NCBI GenBank assembly: GCA_949775045.1
Contig: OX459108.1
Location: forward strand, 10,022,072 to 10,086,071
DNA from: Metridium senile
Lineage: Eukaryota > Cnidaria > Anthozoa > Actiniaria > Metridiidae
Direction of reading: 5' to 3'
Length of the DNA stretch: 64,000 nt
Below are positions 11,328 through 22,300 of the stretch, piece by piece. The stretch's first letter is position 1; the number at the start of each line of letters is the position of its first letter. A model generated the notes under the pieces. It was given only the letters and a program-made list of their open reading frames with translations. It searched no databases and was not told the DNA's origin. The translations under genes and the position numbers were made by a program.

Positions 11328-14300
11328 CTAAGTGTGTTTTGTAGCTGTGTGTCTTGTAAGACCGCCTTGAGTTTTGTACGTTTTTGTGCATCCAGGATGA
11401 GGGCAACTTAGAAGTGGATGCTCTTTTGTATTAGTAGTAACTGTTGTGGATTGATCCAACTTTGGCTTGTCCTTGATGTTGTTGTGGACTGGTTGATTCT
11501 GTGCATTGGGTAGTGAGGACAGTGTACAGGCAAAGTTTGATTGAGCTTTAACTACCATGGCCATGTATGATGTTTCGTCAAAGTAGTCTTCTTCTTTAAT
11601 TTTCACATCTTCATCATCATCATCATCATCATCATCACTTTCATTATCAGATTCACTGTCATCATCGGCATCATCATTTTCACCGGCCAGATATCTATTA
11701 AAAAATTTAACATACTTTATCATAATTGTTAACAATTATTTGCTAAAATTACATGGTGGATAGTTACTAAGCTCTGTGTCCTTTGAGCATATACAATGAG
11801 AGCACACATTATTACAATCATTGTGTTATTTTAATGGTTTTAGCAAATACTCAATATGAAATGTGGTTACTCAATATACCTGTTCATTGTTAATGCCAAT
11901 TGTTCAATTTTTTCTCTTAATGGATCCTGACAAACTGGACAGACTACACCATTAGGCACTGCATATGGATGGTCCCCCTGTTCTCGATCAGCTCGTAATA
12001 TACAGCATTTGTGGAAAGAATGGCCACACGTCAGTCTTTGAACATTTGGCTGTGAGTCATCATCTGCCTGGCAGTTTGGGCTGTCGCAGAAAAGCATTGC
12101 ATCTGGTTCTTTGTCACATGTGAATGCATACCCAAGAGGAAAACACCTCTGGTCAACTGTGGCATCCAATGCGGGTAAGTAGTAGGGCTTAAAACAAATA
12201 TTCAAAAAGAACTGTTAGCAATCACAGTTTGTTATAAAAAAATGTTTGTAGAGAGTGAATCCCTTTTGTTGCCTTGTATATACACCTAATTGCAATAACA
12301 TTGTCATATCAAAAAGAATATTGCAAAATAGGAATTAATTAAAAGACAAAAGCAGATTACTCAAGCTGAACTTAATCTTTTGTTTTTAATTAATTCCTAT
12401 TTTGTCATTTTCTTTTTTATATGACAATGTTATTGCAATTAGGTGTATGTATGGTAGTTGAAAAGATACAATAGGCACCTGATACTTTCGTCTTCCCTTA
12501 GGAATTTTCTGAGTTTGACCAATGGTCTGCCAAGCACGTGTAAAAATGTCCATGATAAACTCTGCAGCTTTCAATGCATGTCTTGTCAGGTCTTGCTGGC
12601 CTAGACCACGTTGATATTCTGGTACAAATACTTGTTGGAATTGTTGAATAAATCGTTGCGCACTTAGTACATGTGCTTGTTGCCTAATGTACTTCCCATC
12701 AGCCCACATTGGTACAGTTCTATTGTATTTTGAGCATTACAAACAAACATTGTTATATACTGTAAAGATGGGAACATGACTACAGTGTATAACATGTCGA
12801 GATATAGAAATGACTTAAAAAATGTTAAACAAAAAAACATATCATCTTTCAATTTTTTTCAGCTGACCATACTGTATTTTATGATGATTTTATGAGGTAT
12901 ATTATTTGATTTATTGTATTTTTTTACCTTCTCAGTTTTGAATGAAAGACCTCGATCTTCTTCTCTGAAAGAAGGTTCAGACTGTTAGTCATCAGATTCA
13001 AGAAATCTGGTCTCTCCATGTGATGTAGAACATCTGACAGATGGCAAAGGGTTGCCTTATCATAGTTCTTTCTCTTAAAAATGATAAATTGTATGGCAAT
13101 TCTAAATTTGGTTTCAAGCCATTGGTCAAAATTGCCACCTCTAAAAACTACAACATAGTAATAAAACACAAGGGGAATAACTTCATCAAGTAGGTGGACA
13201 AGAGACAAGTACTGTGGGTCTTTGCAGCAGTTTCCAAAGTGTTGGAGTATCATGTGTCTAACAATTGTCCACCCACCAAATGATGATGAAATTAACAACG
13301 AGATTTTTTCAGACTTTGGTCGTTTGGGAAGTTTTTTGGTCTCCCCAAACAAAGCCTTGTAAAGCTTCTCAAAAAACGGTCTGAATATTAACACAGTTGA
13401 CTCCTGGATATTCAGAGACACATGAAAGGGACCTTGCCATGGTATTAGTGATGGTATGTGTGAAGGACCAGTTGCAGGATCCCACTGAAAAATAAAGGTA
13501 ATGAAATTTTGAGTTCATTTATAGGAATACAGTTAATCCCATTAACCTTGTTCAGTTGAAAAGACATTTAGAGATTAACAAAAACAGGTTCCCATTTAAA
13601 TCTGTACTTTCCCATTTAAATCTGTACTTTCCCATTTAAATATGTACTTATGGAAATTGTGTTGATGTGTGCTAAACACACAGATCAACCAATCAGAGTA
13701 TATTATTTCTGAAGTGAACTTCTCTGATTGGTTGATCTGTGTATTTAGCACACATCAACAAAATTTGCATAAGTACATATTTAAATGGAAAAGTACAGAT
13801 TTAAATAGGAACCTGTTCAAAGTAATTTGCATAAAGCTGTTTTTTGCTATTCCCATGAAATAATTTATAATTAAGACCTTAAATTATAACAGGCCTAGAA
13901 CAAGCAAGTTATATGTTTCAGAGTCTTTATTATGACATATTTTTTTCTATACAGCACATTCCGTCATAATGTTTGAATACTGACCTCTGCAACAATTTTC
14001 TTGTTGTATTTCCAGGTTGGGAAATCTCCCTCAACGATTAACAGGAAATCATTTGCATATTCAATCAGTGGAGGATCAACTGTTGTGATATGATCAAGTG
14101 TGGTTTTGTAGTCATGTTTGCTGTGGAGGTCCTGAACAAACTCATCAACCAACCATGTAGTGTTCAACAGATCAAGATTGCGTCTGTCTTCTCCAGTGTA
14201 AGCTCTATGCCAAAAATAGGATTTATTATACTCACTGCTTTTATATTATATGGCTACAAGTATCAAAGTAAAAACAAAAGCCTTACCTGAGGTTTATACA

Positions 14301-16667
14301 GCTCTCTTTGGCAATTGACATATCAAGTTCCTTATATCTGGGTGGACATGCTTGTAAAAAACTAAGTGTAAAATACTCTGCGGTTGTTCCCCTAACATGA
14401 AAAAATCTGAGGAAACTATTAACATCAATCCCTCCCCGGCTGTTAGCATAGTTGCCATTTTTGAGCTTAACCTGGACATTTCTATGTATAGCATTGTAAT
14501 CTTGAGGCCTTACGATGCCAGCATTGTTTTGTGGGATATCAACCATTGCCGTACACATGTGAATAGACGTGCTAGTTGTTGCATCTCGGGGACTTTTTTT
14601 ACAGTGTATGAAATGGATGTCATCTTCTAGTAAAAGAACCAGTGATTTATTCTGGAAAAAAACAGTTATTTCAAAAAATGTTTAGCTATTACAGTCAAAC
14701 TACCTGAAGTGTGAACATGTAGAGATCATTAATGAATTCATTATTCAATTATTGATTTCATTCTTCGACTCTAATTTTCATTATACAAATGAAGTTTTTG
14801 ATATATGAAATAAATAGAATGATTATAAATAAACATGTACATTGTTTTTAAAAGTTGAATCAAAGAATTAAATCAATATTCAAATAATGAATTCTTTAAT
14901 GATCTCTAAGTGTTCACACTTCAGGTAGTTTGACAATAATAAGTGATTGATATATCTATTATTAACAGGTTCCCATTTAAATCTGTACTTTCCCATTTAA
15001 ATCTGTACTTATGCAAATTTTGTTGATGTGTGCTAAACACATGCACAAATCAACCAATCAGAGAAATTCACTTCAGAAATAATATACTCTGATTGGTTGA
15101 TTTGTGTGTTTAGCACACATCAACAAAATTTGCATAAGTACAGATTTAAATGGGAAAGTACAGATGTAAATGGGAACCTGTTTATTTTGACTGATAGTAC
15201 AAACATTCTAAAGGTGCATCATTCTAAAGTAGCTTATAGAGAGTTATACTTTACAATAACTATTTTGTTGGTTCACTTGTACCTTGTAATGTTTATACTC
15301 CAGTGATGTACATTTATGTGCAGCAATTATTTATTTTAGATATATTTACTTGACTTACTATATGTGCATTTTTAATAGCCTTGAGAGTTTCTTTTTGATT
15401 CATCATAAACAACTGCTTACTGTAGTTCAGTATAGTATTAGGATGGCTGGAGTAGCCCATTATTGTTCCTGACATTAGTCCATCACAACTAGTTCCACTT
15501 AGCTTCAAATGTAAACCATTGTATTTTTGAAGGGAATTCATTTTCTGCGGGGGGGAAAAAAGTGGACATGAATGAACACATGTCTGTAAAGTTTAGATTT
15601 TGGCTGTTATGGTTTATTATATTTACCTGATCTCTAAAATAACTCATACTATGTAATAGGGACACAACTCTTTTTTTCTGCTTTTCAACTCTTGCCTTAG
15701 ATGGCTCATGGTTTTCATTGTTGACAATTGATTCCAGAATTACTTCAAACAGACCAGGAGCTGCTGTCTTGCAGAATGCTTCCATTTCCTTTGGCTTAAA
15801 AAGATCCTTCCCCCCATTTCTATTGTAATTATAGAATGCCGAATGGAAGCGTTTAAACAGGCAGTCAAATCTTTCATTTCCTGTAACATAAAATAGCCAA
15901 TATTTACTTGACATGTACCTAGTCAAAATGTATATAATATACAAATAATTACCATCTAGTTTTTCTCTGAGCTTAGCATTATCTTGCTTGAGGTTTTCAG
16001 TGGTAGTCTCATAATTTGTCACAATTAACTTCAGCTGCTGGTTCTCTTGTTCCAATTGTTTAATCTTCTTAACTACACTTTCATTTTGGCTTTCTTGATC
16101 TATATCTGCAGATCTCTGATATGATGTACATTTAAGTTCACAAAATTGTAGTTTAACTCATGCAAATTTTATATTTATTATCTTTGCAATTTGTAAAAAA
16201 TGAGCTCAGTAAATTATTGTTGTAGTAATTGTGTGTCAGTGTGTATTTTGTGTTTGTATTTTTTACAAGAAGAATGTATACAACATTACCTTTCTTTCTT
16301 TGGGTTTTTTGTATAACGGATGACTTGTGATAACTTCTAGCTTGTCAACTTCTTTGAAGTGAAGGATACATATTTGCGTGCTTATTTTTACTGGACTTAA
16401 TGTATCAAAAACCTCCAACAATCTAGCTGGACAGTCACGAAATGTCTTTGAGCAAGCACCAGGTAAGGGAAAGCAACAAACATCTTTTGACTCATTTCTG
16501 GACGATTGACTGTGGTATTTGCATAAATATACTGCTCGTAAAAACCCTAAAGCTCTAGCTTCAATCCCAGAATATAAATTTATACTGCCATAACATGAAC
16601 TCATGGAACTAGAGCTTCGTAAACGAGTCGTCGACTTTTCACAAGACATATTTTTTGAACGGGACAA
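11328..16667 (-). CDS. 10-exon putative transposase with RING-like and C2H2 zinc fingers
   Basis: Exons in coding order: 16667-16290, 16115-15953, 15880-15627, 15544-15359, 14651-14287, 14204-13985, 13484-12928, 12719-12479, 12187-11880, 11694-11328. All introns are GT-AG, all phases fit, and the total is 1012 aa with no stop. Residues 60-110 are Cys-rich with CILHF, faintly THAP-like. Residues 127-181 are a charged coiled coil. Residues 328-345 hold LLLEDDIHF and 523-708 the PWQGPFHVSLN ... LLDEVIPLVFYYYVVVFRGG ... EVFHSKLRR region. This recalls cnidarian/sponge proteins annotated as DUF6589; that is from memory and unverified. Residues 803-874 are a RING-H2-like cluster (CDSPNC, CGHSFHKCC, CPVC). 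Residues 897-920 are Asp-rich, and 988-1011 form a classical C2H2 finger (C-x4-C-x12-H-x4-H). It probably binds the element's ends and moves it. The catalytic residues are not established, and an untranslated or extra 5' exon is possible. Confidence 0.85.
12283..12445. mobile_element. MITE nested in transposase intron 8
   Basis: Inverted ends cacctaattgcaataacatt and aatgttattgcaattaggtg, flanked by TA on both sides, lie between exons 12719-12479 and 12187-11880. The palindrome continues inward (gtcatat, aataggaattaatta). Non-coding. Confidence 0.85.
13584..13816. mobile_element. MITE family B copy 1, nested in transposase intron 6
   Basis: Inverted ends acaggttcccatttaaatct ... agatttaaataggaacctgt, with an inner ttgttgatgtgtgctaaaca and its complement. 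The subterminal tgtactttcccatttaaat is repeated. The second copy is at 14964-15182. Confidence 0.85.
14694..14934. mobile_element. MITE nested in transposase intron 4
   Basis: The ends gtcaaactacctgaagtgtg and cacacttcaggtagtttgac are inverted repeats of over 40 bp, including agagatcattaa and gaattcattatt. It lies 30 bp from the next MITE within the same intron (15358-14652). Confidence 0.85.
14964..15182. mobile_element. MITE family B copy 2, nested in transposase intron 4
   Basis: Starts aacaggttcccatttaaatc and ends with its complement near 15182. It shares the caaatcaaccaatcagag and gtgtttagcacacatcaaca core with 13584-13816. Confidence 0.85.
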
Positions 16668-17465
16668 TTTAAAAAACTCTGGGCATTTTTAAAACAATGT
16701 AAACAAAACTACATCTGCGGGAAAACCCTAGAAATGCACGGCCGCGTCAAAATTGTAAAAGGGCGGGAATTTTCGCGGGAAAGTTTCTTATACAGCAAAT
16801 TGGTTCGCAAGTGCAACTAAAAGTGGTAAAAACTACTATATATATTCGTCAATAATTCATCTTTATTGCAAAACAATATCAACATTTAATCAAATACCGA
16901 TAAATAATATCTTGAGTTAATAAAATTATGTAGGTTTTGAAAGAAATAACATTACAATTTTGATTTTTTAGGAAGTCAACACAAATAAATTCTTATCGTC
17001 ATTTGAGCATCTTTGAAGGTACTTCTTCATGATACGAATTTCAAAGTTCATAAAGGTAGCGTTTGACAGCACAAGCTTAGGACAACCAGCACATTTGATA
17101 TGTTATTAAACAGAAAATGATGTATAAAATATCGAAAACTCAACCTTATACTTGGTGTCTTGAGCTTGTTCTAGGTCAAAATGTGAGTCGTAGTCACATC
17201 GAGTTTTTCGAAGGGAAATACTTATACCATCCCAAATCACACTTCATTATCACATCAACAGTACTTTGTACATAACTCAAAAGAATACATACATTTGGAG
17301 AAAGGTTTTAAAGATCAATTGTCAACGACCATTTGAAATCACTGTCAAAATAAGACGATAAAGCCAACAAAATGCTACTGTGTTTTTCAAGCGCGGGAAA
17401 CTCGAAGCCGTCCGCCATTTTGTTTTTGAAAACTCGCGCATGCGCAGACCTTTTTAAGCCGTGTC

Positions 17466-17890
17466 GTGGTGGTGTGTGTGGAGCTAACCTCAAGGAAGAG
17501 CCCTTGGTGAGTGATGGCTGTAAAAACTGAGTGTAGTGGTGGTGTGTGTGTGGAGCTAACCTCACGGAAGAGCCCTTGGTGAGTGGTGGTTGTAAATACT
17601 TAGTGTAGTGGTGGTGTGTGTGGAGCTAACCTCACGGAAGAGCCCTTGGTGAGTGATGGCTGTAAATACTTAGTGTAGTGGTGGTGTGTGTGGAGCTAAC
17701 CTGACGGAAGAGCCCTTGGTGAGTGATGGCTGTAAATACTGAGTGTAGTGGTGGTGTGTGTGGAGCTAACCTCACGGAAGAGCCCTTGGTGAGTGATGGC
17801 TGTAAATACTTAGTGTAGTGGTGGTGTGTGTGGAGCTAACCTCACGGAAGAGCCCCTGGTGAGTGATGTTTGTAAATGCTAAGTGTAGGG
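17466..17890. repeat. minisatellite, right part (split by transposon)
   Basis: About six to seven units of the array interrupted at 10670, for example gagcccttggtgagtgatgg and agtggtggtgtgtgtggagc. Units are nearly identical, so the array is young or homogenised. 17891-18300 shows no gene. Confidence 0.9.
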
Positions 17891-18299
17891 TTGTTTGTAA
17901 ATACAATAATGTAATTAAACAGAAAAAACGTTGGGCAATTAAATTAACGATTATTCATGATATAGAACTACTATCAGCTCTGTTTCTTTCCCTATCGTTT
18001 AATTATGTCTATGGTCCAGTCTGACTACAATCTCGGGAAACACTATTAAGGGGGCTTTCATTTATAAGTGTATGGGGGGAGGGAGGGACTGGGTCGGCAA
18101 AATCTTATGTTGTCTTTCCAAATATTACGCAGCCTTTCCTCAAAATTTTTCCTCAAAATAAAAAAAGGTTTTTGATGTTAATATTTGTAATGGAAAAATG
18201 GAAAAGAGGTGAAGTTGTTTGCTCAAGATTTCTCTATAATTACAACTTTAAATTGAAGATTTGTTTTTCTTTTCACTATCAAAAAGGAAAACAATTGAA

Positions 18300-18840
18300 T
18301 GTATTTGTTCAAAGTGTTGCAAGACCTGCAATCTGGTCGAGAGGGTCACTGGTGGTGTAGACGAACAGAACTACATCTATCAACGATACCTAAATTACTT
18401 TATGAAGAGATAGAAAACGCCAGCGAGGGTTCAGGGTATTACTAGCCTGCGTCACATCCGGACTTTTTCTCGGTTAACCGAGAAAAAGTCCGGATGTGAC
18501 GCAGGCTAGGTATTACAAGCAAACTACATGAATTATTGCAAGACCTTTAATCGGGTAGAGAGGGTCACTGGTGGTGTACATGAGCAGAATAACATCTATC
18601 AACGATACCTAAATTAACTTTATGAAGAGATAGAAAACGCGAGCGCGGTTCACGGTATCACAAGCAAAGTACATAAATTGTTGCAAGACCTGAGCTGACT
18701 GCAACCGGTCGAGAGGTTCACCGGTGGTGTACACGAACAGAACTACATCTATCAACGATACCTAAATAAACTTTATGAAGAGATATAGAAAACGCTAGCG
18801 AGGGTTCAGGGTATCACAAGCAAAGTACATAAATTATCTT
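18300..18840. repeat. three tandem copies of about 146 bp
   Basis: Units contain tcgagagggtcactggtggt, gaacagaactacatctatca, acgatacctaaat, tatgaagagata and gcgagggttcagggtatcac. The first unit is interrupted by the 66-bp palindrome at 18443; the others show the uninterrupted sequence. 18841-19333 holds only the probable transporter upstream region. Confidence 0.9.
18443..18508. mobile_element. 66-bp perfectly palindromic MITE with 8-bp target duplication
   Basis: Two 33-bp arms are exact complements with no spacer; arm ends are tagcctgcgtcacatccgga and the complement tccggatgtgacgcaggcta, meeting at cggttaaccg. GGTATTAC flanks both sides (18435-18442, 18509-18516). Sister tandem units read ggtatcacaagc at the same place, so the insertion is directly demonstrated. 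An 8-bp duplication suits hAT-type mobilisation. Confidence 0.9.
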
Positions 18841-19333
18841 GTGGTGTAATTGAAAAAAAAACTTTCCCTTCCTATCCCCTCCACGTACTCCGTTAGGTGA
18901 TGACACACGACGACTTTTGGCGACGATTTTTCACGATATGGCATGTCAATAAAGCTGTTACATCATGGATAATATTATCCTTGATTGTACGAATCAACTT
19001 GCTGAGAGTTCGCCATTCTGCGTTGCGAGTTTTTGAAGCTGAATCAGAAACTCCCAACGTGTTCTGCCGCTTCAAAAATCTGCCGTCGAAAAAAAACGTC
19101 CCTGAAAATATCCTCGTGTGTTGCCACCTTTAATCTAATCAGTCACGCGAAACAGTGTTCGTGACTTAGTCGCGTAATTCAGTGGAGTACGTGACATGAT
19201 TTCATCCAAACACTTGGAAGCGAACAGATCAAACAGTGAAACTACTTCAGTTTCTAATCCCCAAAAACGTGGACTTTTTGTACTGACCCCTATCACCAAA
19301 TAGATTGATAATTACTACAATGTATTGCCTATA

Positions 19334-22300
19334 ATGGAGGGAGATCGAGATATAGTTCAAATTGAACAGGATGTTGTAAACGCAACTGAAATTGAAAATC
19401 TCTCGCCGGTGAGTGAGGAACAAGTTGAGCCATCTGTCATACCTGATGGAGGCTGGGGTTGGTTTATTTGCTGTGGAACATTCGTTGTTAACTTCATCAT
19501 TTTTGGGATCCATAATTCCTTTGGTGTTATCTACGCAAACTTACTAGATGAACTCAAAATCGGAGAGGCAGAAACAGGCATGTATATATATTTTCACTTG
19601 TATTATAATTGTTTTTCTTTTTTAAGAACAGCATGTGCATAATTTCATTGGATATCACCGATGAAAATGTTCTAGATAAATTATATATACTTTTGTGCCG
19701 GTTTTCTCAATGATTTTCCGGGAAATAATTTTACTTTTCTGTACTTTCGACCTTCGGGCTTGTAGTAATGAACTAGAATATAATTGATCTAAAACTGAAA
19801 GTGTGTATTTCGCAAGCGAGGCTAGAAAAAAAAAGTTCATGACAAGCCATGATATTAAGTCCACAGCTTCTGTTTAAGGTCAAAATATTGGCTAATATTA
19901 TTCGTGACCTTGGTGATGTCTTTTTCAATAAAGCTTTTGCTATCCGGCGATTATTACATAATGTTGTTATTCTGTTCAACTTGAATTTTAAAACACACAG
20001 TCAGTTTATTAACATTTACTCTGATCATTGCGTTTAATATTTTTACTAAATCTGCCGATATAAACACATCAATAGCATTACTTTCATCATTCAGATTCAA
20101 ATTCATTCAAATTAGTGCTAAGACCAAAGCAAACATGAAAATAAAAGTAACAGTGTAAAAAAAAGTCATCGCATTCAAATACACTCAAGTTTATTAATGC
20201 TCAAGAAATATAATCCGAGCCAAGCCGAAGATATTTTTTCCTGAATGAATATTAAAAGTAAAAACCTTCTGCATTCAAAAGGAGGTTTTCTCAATTTTAA
20301 ATTATAAATTCCGTAACATGTAACGTCAAAACATCGACTTGTTTTGTTTGCTTTTCGAAATAACAATTACAACACCTTGAAAAACAGTGCTTCTATTAGC
20401 TATATCCACAATTAACTTAAAGAAAAACAGGCCTGTATTCATGCTAGAGGATTTTAGGACTACAATGTGAAAAGTCAACTCTTTTTAGCGAAGAAATTTG
20501 GTCACAAAACGTTTACAATCGATTTTTGGCGCAGGCGGCATTATTTAAATTCACGCGTCACCAAAACATTTCTACCTTGTGTCAACTGCTACCTTAGTAA
20601 CGTAATATGCTGTAAAATACACATTTATAGTAAACTGTAAAGATATATTTATGAAACTGAATAAGTTTTATTAGTTCGCTTTCTATTGATATTTATTTCT
20701 AAGATTAGTCTGGTCACGTTTTCATGATATTGTATGCTCTGAGTTCAATAGTAAATCATGCATTATAGATTGCAATAACAATCATATAAGATCTATTTAT
20801 AGTAAGAAAAAAAACATATACCTGTAAAGAATTATCAATTTGTATTGAATTTCTGAGTATTTTTTATTATAATTATTTCATACACGTGGCTCGGATGGAT
20901 ATGATGTTTTTTCGTTCGATAGAGTTCAAAGTCCAGTTAAATGTATTGTTTGAGAGTTTCAATCGAATGATCTTGAGAACAACAGAGCATGCTGTTTCTT
21001 TCGATCTTATATTTAGCTTGTGTACGTGCACCTATTTTGGACTTTGAACTTTATCAAACGAATGAAGGTCCAATTAATTGAACCGGTCACGTTGTAACAA
21101 ATGAAAAAGCTAAATGAGAAAAAAAAAAAAACACTCTAGCCACATAATGTTAATATAAAAGTTTCTGGCAATGATTTATCCCTATTTATTTTAGACTCGT
21201 CTGTGTTGTGTTTCATAAAATGGCGGACGTAGACCTGATAACGAAACTAATAAAATGGTGTAAAAAATTACGATGGAAAACTTCAAAATTCGATCATTTT
21301 CCCTAAAAAATACGATGAGAAACTTCAATATTAAATGTTTTTCCCTCAAAAAACTCTTAGAGATTTCTCCTAGTACGAAAATTATTTTTTAAAGCTATTT
21401 CTTCGAGTAGACATATAGTTGACTATGATCCAAAGAAACGACAGTGGGCACATACAGTTTACGTAATTGAACAACAACAACAAAACTAGTGTATTTTAGA
21501 GTGAAGGCACTACATTTATGCAACAAAACCTATGAAAGTGTAATAGTCAAATGACACAAAAGAAATATACACCTATTTCAATTAACGTTGTCCATCTGGA
21601 ATGGTTGATCTGAGACCGATAGGAATTGTGGGAGTTCATTAAATTTCAAATACATTGTTTTAATCACACTTGAATGGTGCTGAATTACAGATAACAGTAT
21701 TTCGGAAGTAAACATTAATATTCAAGTATGATTATAATAAATAAATAGTGCATTTGCAGTTTAACGAGCTCCCACAATTCCTATCGGTCTCAGATCAACC
21801 ATTCCAGATGGACAACGTTAATTGAAATAGTTGTATATATATTTCACAGGTATGATGTCTTCAAAGTCTATTTGTTTTTAACGTTATTCTATTGTAACTA
21901 ATGGAGTCATCGTTATCTCTCTTGAATGGTTGTTATTACAGTTATTTGCCAATGTTTTCAAACAATGCATTCTAATCACGGCGCTAGGGTAATAACAGAA
22001 AGCTCAAATATTAGTTCATTGTTCAAAATCATTTGCATGCAACTGTATGACAAAGACAGGATTTTCTATACGAAAAAAATCACTTAGAGCTAGTCCAAAG
22101 GCACGCAATACGTCTTTCGCTCTTAAATATCTTTGTCAATTTTATTATATAATTTAAGATTATTGCCCCGCCACAAGGCAGGGCTACGAAAAATCAAACT
22201 ATACACTACAACACTACACGGATATCTTTAGTAAAAGGCGACAGTAAAAAAAAAAAAAAAACAAGAGTGGCGTTTTTCAAATATTTTGTAAAATTTATCA

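Larger units (their letters stand above)
10671..17465. mobile_element. complete DNA transposon, 6795 bp
   Basis: Both ends carry a perfect 21-bp terminal inverted repeat: gacacggcttaaaaaggtct+g at 10671-10691 and its complement at 17445-17465. Next to both lies gcgcatgcg. The flanking GTGGTGGTG at 10662-10670 and 17466-17474 is a 9-bp target duplication within the minisatellite; neighbouring uninterrupted units show the empty site. The minus strand carries one 10-exon gene without stops. Four smaller MITEs lie in its introns. The 9-bp duplication fits MULE-like or a few other superfamilies, but the protein is not one I can assign to them with confidence. Plus-strand frames inside are shadows. 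Confidence 0.9.
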
